Program-made: the position numbers and the translations under genes
The notes under the pieces: generated by a model
The model's input: only the letters and a program-made list of their open reading frames with translations
Database searches by the model: none
Told to the model about the DNA's origin: nothing
Assembly: GCF_000219875.1 (NCBI RefSeq)
Contig: NC_017167.1
Coordinates: 1,699,572 to 1,763,571 of the forward strand
Reading direction: 5' to 3'
DNA: 64,000 nt
Source of the DNA: Alicyclobacillus acidocaldarius subsp. acidocaldarius Tc-4-1
Lineage (GTDB): Bacteria > Bacillota > Bacilli > Alicyclobacillales > Alicyclobacillaceae
In this document: one piece after another, positions 23,301 to 30,628 of the stretch
How positions within the stretch are numbered: position 1 is the first letter of the stretch
How the letters are laid out: every line of letters starts with the position of its first letter

Positions 23301-24679
23301 TTGACAAAAGTAATGAGCCGTTGTAGAGGCGGCTGAATGTCTTCATCCATGAGCGCTCTGGACAAAGCATACGCCCTGACCAAATCTGGAACTTGAGGAG
23401 CGTCTGTTTCCTGCACCCAATCAACGAACATCTGTTGTACTCTTCGCTCGCTAAAGAACATTACGCGGACGCAATAATTTGCCAAATACCCCTCTTCAAC
23501 GCCTCTACGAAAGCTATATCTGAAAAATTCGGGTCCGAACGTTTCAAGATTGTCCATGCCATAAGTCCGCAGTCCTTCACGTTCAAGTCGATTTCGATGG
23601 GCTTCGGTAAAGAGGCGTGGCGTAGCTGTCAAATACAATCGACGATGTGCATGAATCCGATCATCGTCATGGAACATCAAAAAGTCAGATGGATCTTCCT
23701 CTTCTTCATACGCCACGCCTGTCGTCCGGTGCGCTTCATCCGCAATGGCCACACGAAACTCAGGCAAACCTTGCTGTTGGGCATCTGCTACGACGTGGAG
23801 GGATTGATAAGTGCTTACCACAACGATGATTGCGTCATCTACGGGTTGAGCGGCACGAACCAACTCTTCATGATTCGTAGTTGGTGGGATAATCAGCGAA
23901 ATGTCTCCTGTGTCCTCGTCGCGCCCCACCCCTCGGTCGGAAGTTACGGCAACAAAACGAAGCTGCACCGTCGCGTCGCGCTTCCAAGCTCGTATCGTCT
24001 GATTGACTAAGGCGATTGAAGGTGCGCAGAAGAGAACAAGGTCTCCTGGTTGTGCGAAACGTTCAACAGTTCGAAGCGCCACTAACGTCTTTCCCGTCCC
24101 TGGCGGCATAATGCACTTTCCACGATCGTTTGCTTCCCAGCCAGAGAGAATGGCTGCAACGGCTTCCTCTTGGTATGGACGCAGACTCACCGGCACATGG
24201 CGCGTCATTGCTTCAGACGCTTGCCAGGTGAACTGTTCCCAATCTATATCGGCAGTTTCAAAATCCTCCCCAGTCCAAACAGCGATACCACGTTCTTGAC
24301 AGCGGGCTTCCGCCGTGCGGGTAACGCCACCAACTGCAACTACTAAGAACTTCGTGAACGAAAACCGCGGTGACGTTGCGGACGCAACAAACGTCGAAAG
24401 TTCACGCCAGTCCACCGGGTCACGATGGTCCTTGGATTGGATTGCCCACAAATGGTGCTCAGTGTCTTCAGCCACCAAATCGATACCTTCGTCTTGCTGA
24501 GAACGCTCTGGTTGCGTGTCCATAATCCAATCTCGATATGTCTTAACCCACACAAACCGGGCACCTGGGTAATGCCCGTCGCGCAGGAACGCAAGCAAAA
24601 ATCGTTCGAATAAGCGCCCGCGCTCTTGTGGAGACGACGCCTCATTCTGCAAGTTTTCGTATTGCTCCCAAAACCCCAT
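20300..24679 (-). CDS. Single-polypeptide type ISP restriction-modification enzyme
   Basis: About 1,459 residues (ATG 24679; GTG 24688 also possible). Order: Mrr-like nuclease at ~20-150 (DEGIDLVAEDTEHHLWAIQS); SF2 translocase with Walker A PPGTGKTLVAL, DEAH box ADEAHRTTG, YLTATPRL and QAIGRVVRKP; helical coupler; gamma-class adenine methyltransferase with FAGTGTFPALML and catalytic GNPPW; C-terminal target recognition domain. The translocase drives along DNA and cleaves when two enzymes meet, and methylation marks self. The last ~90 residues are lost to a one-base deletion (see the fragment at 20020). This is one of the largest genes in the window and a plausible defence cargo. Confidence 0.9.
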   Translation of the reverse strand: MGFWEQYENLQNEASSPQERGRLFERFLLAFLRDGHYPGARFVWVKTYRDWIMDTQPERSQQDEGIDLVAEDTEHHLWAIQSKDHRDPVDWRELSTFVASATSPRFSFTKFLVVAVGGVTRTAEARCQERGIAVWTGEDFETADIDWEQFTWQASEAMTRHVPVSLRPYQEEAVAAILSGWEANDRGKCIMPPGTGKTLVALRTVERFAQPGDLVLFCAPSIALVNQTIRAWKRDATVQLRFVAVTSDRGVGRDEDTGDISLIIPPTTNHEELVRAAQPVDDAIIVVVSTYQSLHVVADAQQQGLPEFRVAIADEAHRTTGVAYEEEEDPSDFLMFHDDDRIHAHRRLYLTATPRLFTEAHRNRLEREGLRTYGMDNLETFGPEFFRYSFRRGVEEGYLANYCVRVMFFSERRVQQMFVDWVQETDAPQVPDLVRAYALSRALMDEDIQPPLQRLITFVNSRAKSQAIVDTWNKLEKRFGMSRPVFVAHMDGTMSMRERAKLLRCLETLTDREGNSVDHVLITNARVLTEGIDVPDLDAVVFLEPRKSRVDVIQAIGRVVRKPPHRPNKVGTILVPIVLNVDRLEPNAPISEEQIEALLLPQEENFRTLVQIINALRAIDTAVDVYIRELLSPHEGSNREPSNTVQIRFDLGLPQELEEQIRKTITTRLVAPANNRSYFGVFAATVEEVARRLRTQLDTILGALPIEHYQEAQAAFQNYVTALREVLHPNISEEDAKDFLVQHWIMAPVFSSLFPGDDLTETPVARSFEQVTEGLFAPFLDRERHVLEEFYVSVRIRAQGIRTPEERQDFLRLLFEMLFKAVFPKAASRLGIVYTPVELVNFLLKSVDVVLQKHFGKTTASSGVTIIDPFAGTGTFPALMLQRWDKETILRKLQAREFWANDVQLFAYYMLLTNLRWTIREMTGEDPGWNLPVLWVDSFQLQEEHGSWSTQFFADDYTELMRTQRDASITVVVGNPPWRSRQRDENDANQNLQYERLDERIRSTFAAETSSRNRNSLYDAYIRAIRWAMDRVGNQGVVAFVTNAGWIDGNAMDGMRKELANECAAIYLINLRGNARTQGELRRREGDNVFSQGSRAAVCLVVLVKDDSHVGPAEIFYHDIGDYLSREEKLAKVKAFGDVQGVPWTRITPNEAGDWIHQRSDEFVSLMPLGGEQAESEHRIFNIRSRGVATSRDAWVYNFSHETVANNMQRMIAVYNSQVRRGINEQLNDPSQISWSRGLRRDATRGAIHRFRPDAIRIALYRPFSKRWLYFDRAFNDMIYQQLRLFPRPDAENKVIILQAPGDNRNFTCLVTDELPDLHVVGTTQCFPLYVYDGEDGDVEVQVALDLIAPKDYAITDETLRAFQEQYGDTSITKEDIFYYVYGVLHASDYRERFASDLRRELPRIPFASDFWAFSQAGRKLAELHIGYEKVDPFPLEESISSNAPEDPWERYRVKDEVC

Positions 24680-24775
24680 CTTGATCACCCGTTCAACACC
24701 TTGGATTCCAAGCAAATCTTGTGCTTTCTTCGATATTCGAATGCGAACTTCCTTCTTGATTGGCTAACCTCCGCC

Positions 24776-24835
24776 TCATCCGCGACGCCGGAGTACAAAT
24801 GCACCACGCTTTGCTGCAAACACCAGTGTGTCCAT
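24776..24835 (-). pseudogene. Truncated copy of the sigma-factor gene start
   Basis: ATG 24835 opens 19 codons MDTLVFAAKRGAFVLRRRG. The first nine residues match the sigma factor at 19981 (MDTLVLAAK). The copy is cut off upstream of the restriction enzyme gene. The leader is preserved with an 8-bp stem. Confidence 0.6.
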
Positions 24836-24878
24836 GAGAATCGCCCCTCCGACATAGAGGGGCGGCGTAAGACAAAAT
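24836..24878 (-). promoter_or_regulatory. SD-hairpin leader 13 (truncated sigma copy)
   Basis: Box variant TTTTGTCTTACG, stem CGCCCCTC / GAGGGGCG with loop TATGTCG, SD GGAGGGG in the 3' arm. Confidence 0.6.
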
Positions 24879-25006
24879 GAAGCCACGGATTGATCCCACA
24901 CCTTCTCCGGCAACAAGCATATACATCAATCAGTTAGGCAAAACTGGTGATGGTAAATGATGAGGTGTGGAATGATGAACTTTCACAGGAAGATCGCCAA
25001 GAAACA

Positions 25007-25036
25007 TTGCGTCTCGCCAGCAGACGATACTATGAT
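25007..25036 (+). promoter_or_regulatory. Sigma-A promoter
   Basis: TTGCGT, 18-nt spacer, TATGAT on the plus strand, 34 nt upstream of ATG 25070. Confidence 0.55.
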
Positions 25037-25069
25037 AAGGGCAGCCCTAGCGAAACGGAGGGAAGCGAC

Positions 25070-25240
25070 ATGACGGCGATCCTCAAGGAATTAAATCATC
25101 TTGAACTTCCTCCTTCTGTGGTTCGGGAACTTGGATTGTCGAACGACTGGAAAAGCAAGATCGATCCTTCGTTCGCGAAAAAGGCCATAAAGACAGCTTT
25201 GAAGTACGAAAAGGCTCTCAAGGAGTTGTCGAAGCATTAA
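25070..25240 (+). CDS. Hypothetical small protein, 56 aa
   Basis: ATG 25070 is favoured over the longer frame (24947) because SD GGAGGG lies 9 nt upstream and a promoter lies just before it. Sequence MTAILKELNHLELPPSVVRE, then LGLSNDWKSKIDPSFAKKAI and a Lys-rich helix. No family recognised. Plus-strand orientation sets it apart from neighbours. Confidence 0.5.
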   Translation: MTAILKELNHLELPPSVVRELGLSNDWKSKIDPSFAKKAIKTALKYEKALKELSKH

Positions 25241-25284
25241 AACGATCCGTTATCTGTCAGTCGAGGAACTTGTATTTCTGCATT

Positions 25285-25572
25285 TTATCGCTGCTCATTT
25301 TTATGATAATTACGAATACGGCGGCACAGTCGCCCAACCCGCCTTAGACTTAGCAGTTCTTCCTCCAGATCCACGTCCAGGCCATACGCACGAAGGTCAA
25401 GGCCAAACGCCTCAAGCGTGTTCCGCAGCGAGTTCAGCATTTCGTAGTACGCAATGACAGCGCCACCTTCGTACTCGTTAGATGGCTGTCGCACCCGCTT
25501 GCGCTGATGCTGTCGTGCATTTTCCAACATCTCTCGAATCCATTCTTGCAGAATAGCTTGCTCGATCGACAT
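25285..25572 (-). CDS. Hypothetical helical protein, 95 aa
   Basis: ATG 25572 (SD AAGGGAGGCG). Begins MSIEQAILQEWIREMLENAR, with a basic patch (QHQRKRVRQPSNEYEG) and an acidic C-terminal helix (DLRAYGLDVDLEEELLSLRR). Divergent from the D12 methyltransferase gene, with which it shares a 56-bp intergenic region. Unknown function. Confidence 0.5.
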   Translation of the reverse strand: MSIEQAILQEWIREMLENARQHQRKRVRQPSNEYEGGAVIAYYEMLNSLRNTLEAFGLDLRAYGLDVDLEEELLSLRRVGRLCRRIRNYHKNEQR

Positions 25573-25587
25573 GTGATCGCCTCCCTT

Positions 25588-25628
25588 AACCTTGCCCTCC
25601 ATCCCCCACTGGGATGGAGGTGCACCTT
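25588..25628 (+). promoter_or_regulatory. SD-hairpin leader 14, the only plus-strand copy
   Basis: Box CCTTGCCCTCCA, then a perfect 10-bp stem CCTCCATCCC / GGGATGGAGG with loop CCACT. SD GGAGGTG is the end of the 3' arm and ATG 25629 follows after 9 nt. The leader follows the gene orientation, which argues for an mRNA role. Confidence 0.6.
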
Positions 25629-26468
25629 ATGTCCATCCTGCGTCCCTATCTCCTTTGGCCCGGCGGAAAGTCCCGGCTTGTCCCACTCCTGCGCAAACTT
25701 CTCCCGCCCGGTCGTCGCCTCATCGAACCGTTCGTCGGTGCCGGCGCGGTGTTCCTGAACTTAGATTATCCCGAGCACCTGCTCGGCGACGTCAACCGCG
25801 ACCTGATCCTCGCGCACCAGATGCTCCAAGCGCACGGCGAAGCGTTCATTGAGGCCTGCCGTGAGCTGTTCGTGCCCGAGAACAACACTCCCGAGCGGTA
25901 CTACGAACTGCGCGATGAGTTCAACAGCACGGCGGATCCGTGGCACAGCACGGCGGATCCGTGGCGCAGAGCGGCGCTCTTCGTCTATCTCAACCGTCAC
26001 AGTATCCACGGCTTGATCCGATACAATCGACACGGTCGTTTCAACGCACCGTTCGGGTATCGGAAGAGAATCTACTTCCCTGAAGCGGAGATGCGCCACT
26101 TCGTCGAGCGGTCGAAGCGAGCGGCATTCGTCCACGCCGACTTTCGCGACCTGATGAAGCAAGCGCGCCCGAATGATGTCGTCTACTGCGATCCGCCCTA
26201 CGTACCGCTCTCCGACACGTCGAACTTCGTGGAGTATTCGCCAGGCGGCTTTTCGTGGTGCGATCACGAGGTGTTGGCCGACTACGCTCGGGCACTTGCA
26301 GAGCGCGGCGTCACCGTTGTGATCTCGAATCATCGAACGCCTGCGGTCGAGTCCTTGTATCGGGGCGCGGAAATCCACGTCGTCGAGGTACCAAGAAATA
26401 TCGGGAGTCAGCATCGGCAGACGGCGCGTGTGGTCGAAGAGTTGATCGCGGTCTTTCGAGCATTGTGA
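25629..26468 (+). CDS. D12-class DNA N6-adenine methyltransferase (second)
   Basis: 280 residues from ATG 25629. Motif I LLWPGGKSRLVPLLRKLLP, then IEPFVGAGAVFLN, motif IV VVYCDPPYVPLS. The same enzyme class as the gene at 2166, but clearly divergent, so probably different specificity. A 15-bp tandem duplication (GCACGGCGGATCCGTG-like) encodes STADPWHSTADPW near residue 105, an expansion inside the target-recognition region. No restriction enzyme is adjacent on the same strand. It may be an orphan protective methylase. Confidence 0.85.
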   Translation: MSILRPYLLWPGGKSRLVPLLRKLLPPGRRLIEPFVGAGAVFLNLDYPEHLLGDVNRDLILAHQMLQAHGEAFIEACRELFVPENNTPERYYELRDEFNSTADPWHSTADPWRRAALFVYLNRHSIHGLIRYNRHGRFNAPFGYRKRIYFPEAEMRHFVERSKRAAFVHADFRDLMKQARPNDVVYCDPPYVPLSDTSNFVEYSPGGFSWCDHEVLADYARALAERGVTVVISNHRTPAVESLYRGAEIHVVEVPRNIGSQHRQTARVVEELIAVFRAL

Positions 26469-26551
26469 GTTGCAGAGTGCATGGATATGTTTTACACTCG
26501 CGTTCGAGCGCAAGCTCAATTCCCGCCCGCACACGTGCGTATTCGCAGAAA

Positions 26552-26584
26552 CGCCGCGCCAGTCCCCTAAAGAGTGGCGCGGCG
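26552..26584. terminator. Bidirectional terminator between convergent genes
   Basis: CGCCGCGCCA / TGGCGCGGCG, 10 bp, between the plus-strand methyltransferase and the minus-strand ArdC gene. Confidence 0.6.
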
Positions 26585-26615
26585 GAATCGTTTGATTTAG
26601 AACAACGCCTGTCCG

Positions 26616-28043
26616 TCACGGCCTCGCCGAGGAAACTCGTTCGATCTCCTCGATGATTTGTTGTGCCGTCTTCGTGATCCGTTCGAGGCTCGCACGCAGT
26701 TTGCGCTTGTCACCGTCCGACCAAGCCCATACATAACCGACCGAATAGTCACTCGTGTCGAACCCAAACGCCGACGCCACGCAGTACGCGACCGCCTCCG
26801 CCTCGATCTCCATCTGCTGACGCTCGGGCGATGGTCCGCCTCCCTCAACAACCGTGAACCGATCGTCGAAATCGGCATGCATCAGCGCATGGGCGTATTC
26901 GTGGATCAGCGTCTTCGCCTCCTGATCCGGCGACAACCCGTCGGACAGGCTGATCTTTCGGTCCTCTAGGTGGTAGATACCGTTCGCGCCATGCAGTCGC
27001 TGTCGCGATTCGTAAGAAACCGGGATCCCCTTGCTGCGAATCACACTCATCAGCCGATCCCGGAGCTCCACATGCCGATCGCCTTCGATTCGCTCATCCA
27101 GCACCGGAATCGGTTCGCCATCTGTCTGTGAGATGTCGAACACCGTCACTGTCTTGAACCCAACGAGCTTTTGCTTAAGGACAGGTTCACCATTCTCGTC
27201 CAACACCGGATTGCCGTGTTCGTCCTCTTCCGGCACCTTCTTGATCAGCGGTGCCAGGATGCTGATGCCCCGCTCGCCGCGCATGACGTGGCGCCCGAAC
27301 TCCTGCCACTTCTTGTAGCCCATGACGCACGACGCGTTCGGGCGTTGAGCGTAAATCAGCATGACATTGTGAAAGCTGTACCGCGGCACGCGCGCCGCAA
27401 ACTCCAGGTAGCGCTTGAATTGCTCGCTGTCCTGGAACGTGTCCAACAACGCGTTGAGCCGCTCGAACGCCTCCTGCACCTTCGGGTTCCGGCTGTGCGT
27501 CACAAACGCGCGCTGCTCCGTCGCCTCGCCCTGAGCGTCGTCCGGATTGTCCGCCGTCGCAGGCCCACCGAGTGGAACTTCGTCCTCCGTCTCCACCGAA
27601 GCAGGCGGTGCGCCCGTCTGCGCCCACTGCGCGGCACTGGACTCATTGAGCCCCAGCGCTCGCGCCCGCTGATACAGTTCGCGATTGGGACCGTGATACG
27701 CTTCGTTGACATACTCGGCCGCGAGATGCTTGGGCACCCGCGCTGCGGCCAGCCGAAGCTCATCAGCAGAATACGACTCCAATGGCCTTGCTTGTGGCGC
27801 AATCGCCTCCAGCGCCCCATGCGTGCTGATGATGGGTGCCTGTTCGTCCGGAATGTCCGGAGACACCAACGGGCGCTTCAAAAAACGTTGGACACGCTCG
27901 TCCGACATGACGTTCCAGCCCTTCGGCACACGTCCCGTCCAACCGACCTGACGCAGCAACCACTTGGCGCACACCGGTCCTGCGCCGCGACGAATGCTCG
28001 GTTCCGCCCGCAGTGTGCGCGTGCAACGAACGCAGTTAGTCAT
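26616..28043 (-). CDS. ArdC-like antirestriction protein with N-terminal zinc ribbon
   Basis: 475 residues from ATG 28043. Residues 1-35: CVRCTRTLR...RGAGPVCAKW, a DUF6011-type zinc ribbon. Residues ~215-330: ArdC N-terminal ssDNA-binding domain (RVPRYSFHNVMLIYAQRPNA, GYKKWQEFGRHVMRGERGIS). Residues ~390-470: zinc metallopeptidase-like domain with HEYAHALMHAD and a downstream Glu (EIEAEAVAYCVA). ArdC proteins protect transferred plasmid DNA from host restriction, so this supports a conjugative or phage-like element. The segment after the ribbon (SDERVQRFLKRP) is also found in the shorter paralogue upstream. Confidence 0.85.
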   Translation of the reverse strand: MTNCVRCTRTLRAEPSIRRGAGPVCAKWLLRQVGWTGRVPKGWNVMSDERVQRFLKRPLVSPDIPDEQAPIISTHGALEAIAPQARPLESYSADELRLAAARVPKHLAAEYVNEAYHGPNRELYQRARALGLNESSAAQWAQTGAPPASVETEDEVPLGGPATADNPDDAQGEATEQRAFVTHSRNPKVQEAFERLNALLDTFQDSEQFKRYLEFAARVPRYSFHNVMLIYAQRPNASCVMGYKKWQEFGRHVMRGERGISILAPLIKKVPEEDEHGNPVLDENGEPVLKQKLVGFKTVTVFDISQTDGEPIPVLDERIEGDRHVELRDRLMSVIRSKGIPVSYESRQRLHGANGIYHLEDRKISLSDGLSPDQEAKTLIHEYAHALMHADFDDRFTVVEGGGPSPERQQMEIEAEAVAYCVASAFGFDTSDYSVGYVWAWSDGDKRKLRASLERITKTAQQIIEEIERVSSARP

Positions 28044-28500
28044 GGAAAAACCCCCTTCGACGAGAAAGTGCTCTCGTGAGAAAGGGGCTTGCAGGGCAAA
28101 ATTTGCCCAAAAGTCGTGTCTCCAGTTCCTCGCCTCTATTGCTGAAGCCGTACTCGCGAGTAACGTGAGGCAACCCGGACAGCAGGAATTCCCGATGCCG
28201 AGCAGGAACATCCGCATCCATCATCATTCGCTTGGCCGCCGTGGCGGTAACACGCGCAAACTGCGGCGTGGCAACCACCGCATTGGAAGACGGACTGTGA
28301 GTCAACGTCGGCGCATCAACTCGATCTCCCGCATTAAAGAGACGCTGCACCCGCTCGTCCAATGACGCGGAACATCCCCGTGGCATCCGCCCCTCCCCCC
28401 CGACTTGTCGCAACAACAACTTCGCGCACGCAGGCCCAGCACCGCGGCGAATGCTGGACGGTGAACGAAGATGGCGACCGCAACGCACACACGTGGACAT
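28036..28500 (-). CDS. DUF6011-type zinc-ribbon protein overlapping the ArdC gene
   Basis: 154 residues from ATG 28500 (SD GGGAGGGG). N-terminal CVRCGRHLRSPSSIRRGAGPAC closely resembles the ribbon of ArdC, followed by a similar LDERVQRLFN motif, a paralogue of the ArdC N-terminus. Its frame runs through the whole ArdC leader (residues FCPASPFLTRALSRRRGFFHD) and stops 8 nt inside ArdC. Ribosomes finishing this gene must melt the ArdC hairpin, which suggests translational coupling. Confidence 0.65.
   Translation of the reverse strand: MSTCVRCGRHLRSPSSIRRGAGPACAKLLLRQVGGEGRMPRGCSASLDERVQRLFNAGDRVDAPTLTHSPSSNAVVATPQFARVTATAAKRMMMDADVPARHREFLLSGLPHVTREYGFSNRGEELETRLLGKFCPASPFLTRALSRRRGFFHD
28044..28102 (-). 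promoter_or_regulatory. SD-hairpin leader 15 (ArdC)
   Basis: Box TTTTGCCCTGCAA, outer stem CCCCTT / AAGGGG enclosing an inner GAGA / TCTC hairpin; SD AAGGGGG in the outer 3' arm. The most elaborate copy. Confidence 0.65.
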
Positions 28501-28524
28501 AAAAAATCCCCTCCCACGAGTCGG

Positions 28525-29400
28525 TCATCGATTCATCAACTCCTGCAACACCGTCAGCTTCCACCGAATCGCGTACTTCGTCGTCGATACGTTCTTATCG
28601 GGACGGAACACCTCTACCGGTAACAGTTTCGCATACGGCTTTCCGGCGTCCGTCAGCACCCACGCCCGCGCCGCCTCGTCCCATCGTTGCAATCCGGCTT
28701 CGGCGAGCAACCGATTCATGCGTTGCGCCGACACGGGCGGCGACATCCGCTTGCCGAGTTCCGTCGGCGAAAACGTCTCGTCCAGGTCGTCGTCGCGAAT
28801 GTGCCGCTTGTACTCGCTGAGATCGACACCGAACTCGCGCTCCGTGTGCGACAACGCCAAGAGCGTTGCGGTGCCGTCGGACAACCCAATTAGTTTTCCA
28901 AGCTTCTTCTTGTAATTGACAGTCGAGTAAACCTCACGCCACGAAATGCGCCTGACCGCTCGAGCCACGATGTGCGGTGCTTCAGCGCGCGCCCCCTCTT
29001 CGACGTTCAGCAAGTACGTGCGCACCGTCTTGGCAACCTGGCTGTCCCGAAGAAGCATACCGATGCGGAGAATGGCGCGGCGGGGAATCAGCGTTAAGGT
29101 TCGGATTTTCGACGACAAACCAAAACTTGCCTGGTCCTCAAAGGACCTAGCAAAATCTTTCAACTCCAAACCACTGAGCACCTTCAAACCGTCCGATATC
29201 AACTCGTCTCGATGGTCCTTAATGAGTGACTTGATCGCCTCAACGCCCACCTCGTAGTAATCAGCAACCATCTCAACCGTCGCATGCAGATCATCCGGCA
29301 ACAACACCAGCGCCTTGACCTTCTCCAGCACATCCGTCCTGTCCGCCAGTCGATCCCGCAGTTCGCGAACCTCCAACAGCAGATCCGTGTTCACGTTCAT
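28525..29400 (-). CDS. Phage-type regulatory protein, antirepressor-like
   Basis: 292 residues (ATG 29400; a GTG 6 nt later has better spacing to GGAGG). N-terminal coiled coil (LLLEVRELRDRLADRTDVLE), then a conserved block DLHATVEMVADYYEVGVEAI, KSLIKDHRDELISDGLKVLS and RAILRIGMLLRDSQVAKTVR. This is a DNA-binding/antirepressor-like module frequent in Bacillota phages. The C-terminal ~90 residues (FSPTELGKRMSPPVSAQRMN...YAKLLPVEVF) look like a winged helix. Upstream of the two zinc-ribbon genes; a regulator is likely, target unknown. Confidence 0.6.
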   Translation of the reverse strand: MNVNTDLLLEVRELRDRLADRTDVLEKVKALVLLPDDLHATVEMVADYYEVGVEAIKSLIKDHRDELISDGLKVLSGLELKDFARSFEDQASFGLSSKIRTLTLIPRRAILRIGMLLRDSQVAKTVRTYLLNVEEGARAEAPHIVARAVRRISWREVYSTVNYKKKLGKLIGLSDGTATLLALSHTEREFGVDLSEYKRHIRDDDLDETFSPTELGKRMSPPVSAQRMNRLLAEAGLQRWDEAARAWVLTDAGKPYAKLLPVEVFRPDKNVSTTKYAIRWKLTVLQELMNR

Positions 29401-29452
29401 CGCCTCCACGACGAAAGGGTCTTCGTCTATGGGGCGTTTGTAGGGCAAAAAC
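29401..29452 (-). promoter_or_regulatory. SD-hairpin leader 16
   Basis: Box TTTTTGCCCTACAA, then ACGCCCC, stem GACGAA / TTCGTC with loop GACCC(T), and SD GGAGG right before the start. Confidence 0.5.
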
Positions 29453-29622
29453 GTCATCTGGACCACACGACTGTAACCCGCGTTTCCGAGCCTTGGTCAA
29501 TCTTGAGCTCCTTCGGATGTCGGAACGTCTGGAGGCGCTGTTGAGTGCCCGTCAAACACGGTACCGTGCCATAAAATGAACACCGCCGCGCCCTTGCCTT
29601 CCTTGGAAGCGACGCGGCGAAT

Positions 29623-30198
29623 TCAGCCTTCTTGCGTACCTTCAAATCCCGAATCCTCTGTGCATGGCTCAAAACCTTCCGGCAACCGAAAACCGCCGCG
29701 AAGCAATGCGATCCACGCACCATCCGTCATCGTGCGTTTTTCGCGAAAGACAACCACACGTGTGTTCGACCAAATTGCTAACACATTTGCAAAAACCCAC
29801 ATTGGATTGTGTAACCACAAGAAAATCGACAACCCGTTTGCCAGCAGTCCTCCACGGTACACCCACAGCTTCTGCTTAATGGGAATATCAAAGCAATACG
29901 TTCCTGGGCTTGTACTTCCGCCAGTCGGAATCCATCGGACCTCAAAGCCTTTGATTCGAAATACCAACGGTCCAGAGCCAATGACCATCCGCTTTGTTGG
30001 AACACCAAATATTCGGCGGAATACGTAGTGCCCCAGCTCATGAACAAAAATTAGAATGTGAGATATAAATGGTAACGATACTGCAACAACAATCCAACCT
30101 TGCTGTGTGTGAGGCAACAGATCCGATATCAAACAAATTAGACCTGCTAACAATCCCTTCAGTCCACTGCTCATATCCTCTGCTTCCTCAGCCACCAA
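29623..30198 (-). CDS. M50-family site-2-protease-like membrane metalloprotease
   Basis: About 191 residues with several TM helices. The motif IFVHELGHYVFRRIFG gives the HExxH zinc site of M50 proteases, followed by an M50-like GSGPLVF segment. The second metal ligand region could be the DG in TDGAW, but this is uncertain. It is a minimal M50 protein without PDZ domain. M50 enzymes cleave membrane regulators such as anti-sigma factors. The element encodes a sigma factor and a small membrane protein, so a link is conceivable but unproven. Confidence 0.7.
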   Translation of the reverse strand: MVAEEAEDMSSGLKGLLAGLICLISDLLPHTQQGWIVVAVSLPFISHILIFVHELGHYVFRRIFGVPTKRMVIGSGPLVFRIKGFEVRWIPTGGSTSPGTYCFDIPIKQKLWVYRGGLLANGLSIFLWLHNPMWVFANVLAIWSNTRVVVFREKRTMTDGAWIALLRGGFRLPEGFEPCTEDSGFEGTQEG

Positions 30199-30243
30199 TC
30201 TTCCCAGACGACCACATGCGGAAAGATCACCACAGCCAACATC

Positions 30244-30585
30244 TCAAGTCGGTTGCCCTCCTTTTTTGCGAAACGCAAATCTCCCAGCGTACGAACTGGC
30301 CGCCCATGCCCACAACATGTACCCGATCACAAGGACTTGGATCGGCACGAACACCGAAAACGCCAACCCCAGGCATACGGCTGCCGTGTACCCTGCACCC
30401 ATCAACGCGCCGAACGGGTCGCTGACCGATGGATCGTTGCGGCGTAGCGACAGATACCAGAGATACGACAAAACCAGATAACCCATCCCGGCCAGCACAC
30501 GCCATGCGACTGCCACATGGAAGTAGTGCGAACCGACGATCACGGCACCAATGACGACGTACCAAGCGATCAGTTCGAGCACCAT
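30244..30585 (-). CDS. Four-TM hypothetical membrane protein
   Basis: 114 residues from ATG 30585, with helices LIAWYVVIGAVIVGSHYF, AWRVLAGMGYLVLSYLWYL, AGYTAAVCLGLAFSVFVPI and VLVIGYMLWAWAASSY and a basic C-terminus. SD GGGAGGG sits in the leader hairpin. The frame is open upstream into the small basic protein gene, without a stop codon between. Confidence 0.6.
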   Translation of the reverse strand: MVLELIAWYVVIGAVIVGSHYFHVAVAWRVLAGMGYLVLSYLWYLSLRRNDPSVSDPFGALMGAGYTAAVCLGLAFSVFVPIQVLVIGYMLWAWAASSYAGRFAFRKKGGQPT

Positions 30586-30628
30586 CAAGCAATCCCTCCC
30601 TACAAGGAGGGCGTTGCAGGGCAAAAAA
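30586..30628 (-). promoter_or_regulatory. SD-hairpin leader 17
   Basis: Box TTTTGCCCTGCAA joined to the T-run of the preceding terminator; stem CCCTCC / GGAGGG with loop TTGTAG; SD GGGAGGG is the 3' arm. Confidence 0.7.

Noticed and set aside
764-30628. Leader boxes as sigma-A promoters (TTGYCS as -35)
   Set aside because: No -10-like hexamer occurs 16-18 nt downstream in most copies; that position falls in the hairpin.
764-30628. Leader repeats as a CRISPR array or integron attC sites
   Set aside because: Copies are separated by whole genes and are not identical repeats; no Cas gene or integron integrase is present, and the hairpins lie at 5' ends of genes rather than 3'.
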